DNA of 9,297 nucleotides, from NCBI GenBank assembly GCA_003644175.1, contig QNBS01000071.1:1-9297 (forward strand), given 5' to 3'. This document shows positions 5,431 to 9,297 of the stretch, in pieces. Every line of letters begins with the position of its first letter. Within the stretch, counting starts at the first letter, position 1. The translations under genes and the position numbers were made by a program. This DNA comes from Planctomycetota bacterium (GTDB lineage Bacteria > Planctomycetota > Phycisphaerae > Sedimentisphaerales > Anaerohalosphaeraceae). Under the pieces are notes generated by a model that saw nothing but the letters and a program-made list of their open reading frames with translations, searched no databases and was not told where the DNA came from.

Positions 5431-6387
5431 ATGGGTATGGAAATTTATCCGTATAAGTTCAGGCCGATCTTTAAGGAGCGGATATGGGGCGGGCGGAAGC
5501 TCGCCGCGGTCTTCGGCAAGCAGTTGCCGCCCGATCTGAAAATCGGCGAAAGCTGGGAATTAGCCGACCTGCCCCAGGATAAAAGCGAGATTGTCAACGG
5601 GCCTTGCGCAGGGATGACGATTAACGAGGTCATCGACAAACATGGCATCTATATTACGGGCAAGACCGACTACAGCCCTCCGTTTCCTCTGCTGATCAAG
5701 ATTCTCGACGCCAATGACATCCTCAGCGTCCAGGTGCATCCGGACGCAGAAACCTGCACGCGGACCGGCAAAGGCGACCCCAAGACCGAGTGCTGGTACA
5801 TCATCGCCGCCGAACCGGGCGCCGTTATCTACAAAGGCCTCAAGCCCGGCACAACCAGAGAGCAGTTTGCTCGCGCGATCGCCGAAGGCGCCTGCGCCGA
5901 CTATCTGCAAAAAGTCCGGGTCAATGTCGGCGAGTGTCACTTTCTGCCTTCCGGCGCCTGTCATGCTATCGGGCCGGGGCTGCTCATCGCCGAGATTCAG
6001 CAGCCCTCCGACACGACCTACCGCGTCTTCGACTGGAACCGCATCGATCCCGAAACGCAACAAGGCAGACAGCTTCATATCGAAGATGCCCTGGAAAGCA
6101 TCCATTTTGACCCTTCCGGCGACAACCTGGCGGTCAACACCGTCGGCCGTCTCGTCGATGCCGACGAATTCAAGGTCGATAAGGCCCATCAATTGGCCGG
6201 CTGCGAGGTCCTGCCCTCGCCGGGCGTAATGAAGGTTATGATAATGCTCACCGGTTCGGGCCGAATCACAGCCGAAGAAGATATCGAAACCGACTTTGCA
6301 CGCGGCGATACGCTGCTGGTCCCTGCGGCCTTCGAGGGCGTGTTGACCATCACGGAGGACACCGAATACCTCGTCGCTACCCCCTGA
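5431..6387 (+). CDS. manA: mannose-6-phosphate isomerase, class I
   Basis: A zinc-dependent cytoplasmic enzyme that interconverts mannose-6-phosphate and fructose-6-phosphate, feeding GDP-mannose and glycan synthesis or mannose use. From the ATG at 5431 it has 318 residues, the normal length of the short type-I form. The family opening YPYKFRPIFKERIWGG is at 6-21. Zinc ligands are visible as Q101 and H103 (VQVHPD), E120 (TECWY) and H178 (CHAIG), and the SDTTYRVFDW block (193-202) holds the conserved active-site Arg (R198). GGGGG (5419-5423) lies 7 nt before this ATG; the ATG at 5437 is 13 nt away and less likely. The frame stays open upstream through the repeat array to 5026, but that extension is not homologous to the family. 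No clear own promoter is seen. Confidence 0.95.
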   Translation: MGMEIYPYKFRPIFKERIWGGRKLAAVFGKQLPPDLKIGESWELADLPQDKSEIVNGPCAGMTINEVIDKHGIYITGKTDYSPPFPLLIKILDANDILSVQVHPDAETCTRTGKGDPKTECWYIIAAEPGAVIYKGLKPGTTREQFARAIAEGACADYLQKVRVNVGECHFLPSGACHAIGPGLLIAEIQQPSDTTYRVFDWNRIDPETQQGRQLHIEDALESIHFDPSGDNLAVNTVGRLVDADEFKVDKAHQLAGCEVLPSPGVMKVMIMLTGSGRITAEEDIETDFARGDTLLVPAAFEGVLTITEDTEYLVATP

Positions 6388-6441
6388 ATGACGCAAATTT
6401 CACTGTTTTTCCGGTTTTTTTTCCGGACGACGGCCTATTCG

Positions 6442-6470
6442 TTGACATCGCTTATGCCGATACCTACAAT
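6442..6470 (+). promoter_or_regulatory. sigma-70 type promoter of wbpA and the NusG-like gene
   Basis: A consensus TTGACA (6442-6447) and TACAAT (6465-6470) are separated by exactly 17 nt. The start site would be near 6477, giving a leader of about 41 nt before the ATG at 6518. This is the best promoter match in the window. Confidence 0.7.
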
Positions 6471-6517
6471 AAGCGACTCATAACAGGCGAATAAAGCGGG
6501 TTTTTGGAACGATAATT

Positions 6518-7831
6518 ATGACGGATTTGGAAAAGAAAATAAAAGACAGGAAAGCTGTTGTCGGGATATTAGGCCTTGGCTATGTGGGGCTTCCGTTGGC
6601 GCGGGAGTTCGCCTCGGCCGGTCTGAAGGTGTTGGGCTTCGACATTGACCGGAAAAAGGTCGACAAGCTCAATTCGGGCCGCAGTATCATCAAGCACATC
6701 GGCCATAAGCAGGTCAAGGAGATGGTTACGAGCAAGCGGTTCAGTGCGACGACAACAATGTCCCGGATGAAGAACGCCGATGCGATCCTGATTTGTGTGC
6801 CCACGCCTCTGACAAAGAACCGTGAGCCCGATATGCAGTACGTTGAGAAGAGTTGTCGCACGATCGGGCGCTATCTGCAAAAGGGACAGCTTGTCGTTCT
6901 CGAAAGCACCACCTGGCCCGGCACAACGCGCGAACTGATGAAACCGATCCTTGAAGAGTCCGGGCTGAAGGCGGGCAGGGATTTTTACTTAGCCTACTCT
7001 CCCGAACGCGAAGATCCGGGCAACAAAAACTTCAGCACCAGGACGATCCCCAAAGTCATCGGCGGGCTCACGCCCAGGTGTCTCGCCGCGGCAAACGCGC
7101 TGTACCAAACTGCGATTGTCACAACCGTGCCCGTCTCGACTGTCGAAGCCGCCGAAGCTGCAAAGATCATCGAAAACGTCTACCGCTGCATCAATATCGC
7201 GATGGTCAACGAACTCAAGATGGTTTTCGACCGGATGGGCATCGATATATGGGAAGTGATCGAGGCGGCGGCCACCAAGCCGTTCGGATTCAATGCGTTT
7301 TATCCGGGACCGGGTCTGGGCGGACATTGTATACCTATCGACCCGTTCTACCTGACATGGAAGGCAAGACAATACGGAATACCCACGCAGTTCATCGAGT
7401 TGGCCGGTCAGATCAACACCGATATGCCCCATTATGTAATAATGCGCACCATGGATGCGCTTAATGAGCGAAAGAAAAGCCTCAAGGACTCCAGGGTTCT
7501 CGTATTAGGCCTGGCCTACAAGAAGGACATTGACGACCTGCGCGAGTCGCCGTCCATCGAGTTGATCGAACTGCTAAAGGCCAAAGGGGCAAAGGTTGAC
7601 TATAACGACCCCTATATCAGCAAAACGCACAGACAACGCGAGCATGATTTGCGCATGAAGAGCAGGCCCCTCGACGCAAAGATGCTTGCATCCTATGACG
7701 TCGTGCTGATATCCACCGATCACAGCGATTATGATTATGACTGGATTGTCAAGAACTCACAGCTCATCGTCGATACGCGTAATGCAACGGCGAGTGTCAA
7801 GGGTAATCGAGCTAAAATCGTTAAGGCCTGA
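6518..7831 (+). CDS. wbpA: UDP-N-acetyl-D-glucosamine 6-dehydrogenase (WbpA-like)
   Basis: This cytoplasmic NAD-dependent enzyme oxidises UDP-GlcNAc at C6 to UDP-GlcNAcA, a precursor of acidic sugars in surface polysaccharides. Its 437 residues match the family. The N-terminal Rossmann domain has GLGYVGLPLA (19-28) and acidic D42 after the second strand. The middle carries ESTTWPGTT (129-137) and YSPEREDPGN (160-169), the latter typical of WbpA-type rather than UDP-glucose dehydrogenases. K216 and N220 are the conserved catalytic-domain residues, and C271 in GPGLGGHCIPIDP (265-277) is the catalytic cysteine. The C-terminal UDP-binding domain has GLAYKKDIDDLRESPS (331-346). The alternative is a WecC-type UDP-ManNAc dehydrogenase, which the motifs fit less well. 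A good promoter lies upstream, and a NusG-like gene follows after 29 nt, probably in the same operon. Confidence 0.9.
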   Translation: MTDLEKKIKDRKAVVGILGLGYVGLPLAREFASAGLKVLGFDIDRKKVDKLNSGRSIIKHIGHKQVKEMVTSKRFSATTTMSRMKNADAILICVPTPLTKNREPDMQYVEKSCRTIGRYLQKGQLVVLESTTWPGTTRELMKPILEESGLKAGRDFYLAYSPEREDPGNKNFSTRTIPKVIGGLTPRCLAAANALYQTAIVTTVPVSTVEAAEAAKIIENVYRCINIAMVNELKMVFDRMGIDIWEVIEAAATKPFGFNAFYPGPGLGGHCIPIDPFYLTWKARQYGIPTQFIELAGQINTDMPHYVIMRTMDALNERKKSLKDSRVLVLGLAYKKDIDDLRESPSIELIELLKAKGAKVDYNDPYISKTHRQREHDLRMKSRPLDAKMLASYDVVLISTDHSDYDYDWIVKNSQLIVDTRNATASVKGNRAKIVKA

Positions 7832-7860
7832 GACCAAACGACATTGACGGAGAAAACGAC

Positions 7861-8409
7861 GTGCTTAAAACAAGTGAGAATCCGCCGTGCGTCTGGCCCG
7901 AAGCCGAGTCGATAGCCGAATTCGAGGGGACGTGGTGGGTCGCCCACACAAAGAGCCGCAACGAAAAAGCGCTTGCCCGGCGGATGCACAATAAGTCCAT
8001 CAGCTATTTTCTCCCCATGCACTGGAAAGTCTCCCGCAAGAGGGGCAGGACGTTTCGGTCGCTTATTCCTCTCTTTGCCGGCTATGTCTTTTTCTGCGGC
8101 GACGAAAAAGATCGCCTGGAGGTATTGAAAACCAATCGCGTCGCCAACATTATCGTCGTCAATGACCAGCAGGGTCTCGTGTCGGACCTTTGTCCCATCG
8201 AGAGATTGATCCGCCAGGGCGCCGATCTTCGGCCGCACAAGTATATCAAGGCCGGCCAAAAGTGCCGCGTCATTGCGGGTGCTCTAATGGGCGCCGAGGG
8301 CATCGTCAGCCGCTCGTCAGGGCGGACGCGCCTGGTCCTGCAGGTCGAGATGCTCGGCCAGGCGACAAGCGTCGAGGTGGAAACCGACTTCGTTGAAGTA
8401 ATCGATTAG
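7861..8409 (+). CDS. specialised NusG/RfaH-family transcription antitermination factor
   Basis: A 182-residue NusG paralogue that would bind RNA polymerase and promote elongation through particular operons. The NGN domain (about 23-105) starts with WWVAHTKSRNEKALARRM (25-42), has the basic SRKRGR (58-63) and the aromatic PLFAGYVFF (70-78) typical of UpxY, LoaP and RfaH-type factors. A KOW domain (about 130-182) holds AGQKCRVIAGALMGAEGIV (131-149). The start is GTG at 7861, 9 nt after GGAG (7848-7851); no in-frame ATG is better placed. It follows wbpA by 29 nt. Such paralogues usually lead or regulate capsule or exopolysaccharide operons, consistent with wbpA and manA. Here it is the last gene of its run, and the next gene is on the opposite strand. 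It is too divergent and in the wrong context for housekeeping NusG (usually by secE and rplK). Confidence 0.88.
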   Translation: MLKTSENPPCVWPEAESIAEFEGTWWVAHTKSRNEKALARRMHNKSISYFLPMHWKVSRKRGRTFRSLIPLFAGYVFFCGDEKDRLEVLKTNRVANIIVVNDQQGLVSDLCPIERLIRQGADLRPHKYIKAGQKCRVIAGALMGAEGIVSRSSGRTRLVLQVEMLGQATSVEVETDFVEVID

Positions 8410-8587
8410 ATAGCAACGGCCGCTGAAAAAGTCCATGCGATCCTGCCCGGCAGTGTCTTCTTTCTTGACAACCGACGGTACACGATCGGTAACTGTTGTC
8501 GTAAGTCCTTGCCTGTAAGAAACTTGGGTTGCCGGTCCGTCAATGCGGCCGCCGGGGGAAAAAGTATTTGCGCCCAAGTGCATTATT
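8410..8587. other. non-coding spacer after the NusG-like gene
   Basis: No convincing gene is seen. The stretch has GACAAC (8467-8472) pairing with GTTGTC and an inner ACCGA/TCGGT (8471-8475, 8486-8490), so a short hairpin can form, but no T-tract follows. A TTGACA at 8465-8470 lacks a good -10 at 16-18 nt. Confidence 0.5.
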
Positions 8588-8599
8588 GTGATTAATCAC
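8588..8599. promoter_or_regulatory. perfect palindrome GTGATTAATCAC, likely operator
   Basis: A 12-bp perfect palindrome lies directly against a TTGCAT -35-like hexamer (8600-8605). It sits within a wider imperfect inverted repeat (GCGCCCAAGTGCA on the left, TTGCATTTTGGGTGCG on the right, with 2-3 unpaired bases). The position suggests a repressor or activator site controlling the downstream RNA. The TGTGA/TCAC half-sites resemble CRP/FNR-type sites only loosely. Confidence 0.45.
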
Positions 8600-8628
8600 T
8601 TGCATTTTGGGTGCGTATGTGGTAGTGT
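8600..8628 (+). promoter_or_regulatory. putative promoter of the structured RNA
   Basis: TTGCAT (8600-8605), a 17-nt spacer, then TAGTGT (8623-8628). The -10 is weak; TACTAT at 8628-8633 is an alternative with poor spacing. A start near 8635-8640 coincides with the 5' end of the predicted folded region. Confidence 0.3.
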
Positions 8629-8634
8629 ACTATG

Positions 8635-8865
8635 TGCAGGTAGCCCCTGCGGTGTGCGAGGCGGTGATTGTATTTGAAAGAACCGATGCCCTCACATAGG
8701 GAGGTCAGGTCTTGGCGGATCGGAAACGCCTGCCCGACAGGACTTTCGGACACAAGCAACGACTGCCCACTTTGATTTAGAGGGTTCTTTTCAAACGCGC
8801 CGTTCACGGCAGTTGCGGAGGTTGGCCTGACGATTAAAGGTCTGTCTTAGGGCAGGCCTTTTTTT
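8635..8865 (+). ncRNA. candidate structured non-coding RNA (possibly 6S-like)
   Basis: The region can fold as one long hairpin closed end to end. CAGG (8637-8640) pairs with CCTG (8826-8829). CTGC-G-GTG (8647-8654) pairs with CAC-G-GCAG (8805-8812) with one mismatch. GGCG (8660-8663) pairs with CGCC (8798-8801). TTTGAAAGAACC (8673-8684) pairs with GGTTCTTTTCAAA (8783-8795) with one bulged T. The apical 98 nt contain CCCT-CACAT-AGGG (8689-8701) and GGCG/CGCC (8714-8730). It ends in a strong intrinsic terminator and has a promoter-like pair upstream. Length (about 230 nt) and the closing-stem sequence CTGCGGTGTGCGAGGCGG recall 6S RNA, but no large central bubble is evident, so identity is open. 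No open frame in it is convincing, and the next gene is on the opposite strand, so it is not a leader. Confidence 0.5.
8836..8865 (+). terminator. strong Rho-independent terminator
   Basis: GGTCTGTC (8839-8846) pairs with GGCAGGCC (8851-8858) around a TTAG loop: 8 bp with two G-U pairs, extended by AAA (8836-8838) with TTT. A T-tract covers 8859-8865. It defines the 3' end of a plus-strand transcript, best explained as the structured RNA upstream. Confidence 0.85.
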
Positions 8866-8955
8866 ATGCGCTGTTGGGGCGGTTGGAAACGAAAAAAACA
8901 GCGAAAAATCCGAAATTGTTTATACTAAACCAGTGGCTGTATTCGTGTTGGGGAG

Positions 8956-9162
8956 CCATCCCTTTGCTTTGCTGCGCTGCGCAGAAAGGATGCCACCCAT
9001 CGTTGGCTAATCTTGTCCGCTGTGGCAAGGCCGACAGGATGCCGGCGGTACGTTGGCGGGAATGGCTAAATCATCGCTGAACCATCCCTTTGCTTCGCTG
9101 CATAAGTGGCTGGGAAGGTTGGCGTTAAACCATCCACCTCACTGCGCTCGGTGGCTGCCACC
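8956..9162. repeat. cluster of short dispersed palindromic repeats
   Basis: CCATCCCTTTGCTTTGCTGC (8956-8975) recurs at 9082-9101 with one mismatch. A third related segment starting CCATCC at 9130 leads into CCACC/GGTGG (9134-9138, 9150-9154) and the 13-nt palindrome GGTGGCTGCCACC (9150-9162). The first copy forms a hairpin in which CATCCCTTT pairs with AAAGGATG around CTGCGCTGCGCAG. No gene is supported here; the block lies just beyond the 3' end of the minus-strand gene at 9191. Confidence 0.6.
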
Positions 9163-9190
9163 CAGGCGCAATATTTTAAGCGGATTGTTG

Positions 9191-9297
9191 TCAGTCCTGG
9201 TTTTCCGGCTCGGTCTCTGGTGGTTCGTTGGATGCTTCGGCGATTTCGTCGGCGTCGTCGATGGCGTCCTTGACCTCGTTTTCGGTCTCTTTTATGC
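9191..9297 (-). CDS. C-terminal tail of a minus-strand protein, possibly TatA
   Basis: Only the last 34 codons and stop lie in the window; the gene enters from the right edge. The tail begins IKETENEVKDAIDDADEI and ends EPPETEPENQD: strongly acidic, low in hydrophobic residues, with a helical-looking first half. A GIKE-type amphipathic stretch followed by an acidic disordered tail is what TatA/TatE twin-arginine translocase subunits show, and the preceding codon ends in GC, compatible with Gly. The membrane helix and the FGxKKLPE motif would lie outside the window, so the identification is tentative. The tail may belong to another small acidic protein. The coding frame itself is supported by codon structure and a clean TGA at 9191-9193. 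Confidence 0.5.
   Translation of the reverse strand, partial: IKETENEVKDAIDDADEIAEASNEPPETEPENQD

Noticed and set aside
6405..6436. CCGG-T8-CCGG as terminator of manA
   Set aside because: Only a 4-bp stem with an 8-T loop and no T-tract after it; too weak to call.
8465..8495. TTGACA with TAACTG as a promoter
   Set aside because: Spacing is 19 nt and the -10 is poor; the hexamer is part of a local inverted repeat.
8592..8807. Minus-strand 71-codon frame across the structured RNA
   Set aside because: No family resemblance, no good ribosome site, and it opposes the terminator and stem structure; most likely a chance frame.
8635..8865. SRP RNA, RNase P RNA or tmRNA
   Set aside because: The SRP domain IV GGAAGNAGCA block, the RNase P GAGGAAAGTCC block and the tmRNA 3' T-arm/CCA end are all absent.
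8874..9080. Plus-strand 68-codon frame with Cys-rich N-terminus
   Set aside because: It runs through the short palindromic repeats, has no Shine-Dalgarno and starts inside the region just after the terminator; judged spurious.

Overview
The window looks like a bacterial chromosome segment of moderately high GC. The gene content points to a planctomycete, probably of the Phycisphaerae type: a Tat-exported formylglycine-type sulfatase beside a secreted esterase fused to a DUF1080 (3-keto-disaccharide hydrolase) domain is typical of that phylum. This assignment is an inference from gene families; no rRNA or other marker gene is present.

Layout from left to right. Positions 1-302 (minus strand) hold the start of ribF (FAD synthetase/riboflavin kinase) and, overlapping it by 4 nt, an unannotated 35-residue lipoprotein-like gene. 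Both run leftward from a promoter near 353-381. A 15-bp perfect palindrome of Fur-family type (428-442) lies in the divergent spacer. A two-gene operon (535-1796) follows: a His-rich membrane protein built from two similar halves, translationally coupled to a Fur/Zur-type regulator. This looks like a self-regulated metal transport unit. An intrinsic terminator (1879-1912) separates it from a degradative pair: the secreted esterase-DUF1080 fusion (1926-3446) and the Tat sulfatase (3599-4999), with a large nested palindromic repeat between them.

Positions 5003-5379 are an expanded repeat block: 2.4 copies of an 85-bp unit and 7 copies of a 21-bp unit. The outer ends are the same 27-nt hairpin in opposite orientations, differing only at two compensated base pairs. 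A small relic of the same family sits at 463-492.

The right part carries nucleotide-sugar genes: manA (mannose-6-phosphate isomerase, 5431-6387), then, from a good promoter at 6442-6470, wbpA (UDP-GlcNAc 6-dehydrogenase) and a specialised NusG paralogue (6518-8409). This set is typical of surface-polysaccharide synthesis, yet no glycosyltransferase follows. Instead there is about 780 bp without a convincing gene. It holds a palindromic operator-like site, a candidate structured non-coding RNA ending in a strong intrinsic terminator (about 8635-8865) and a cluster of short palindromic repeats. The window ends in the C-terminal tail of a minus-strand gene, possibly tatA (9191-9297).
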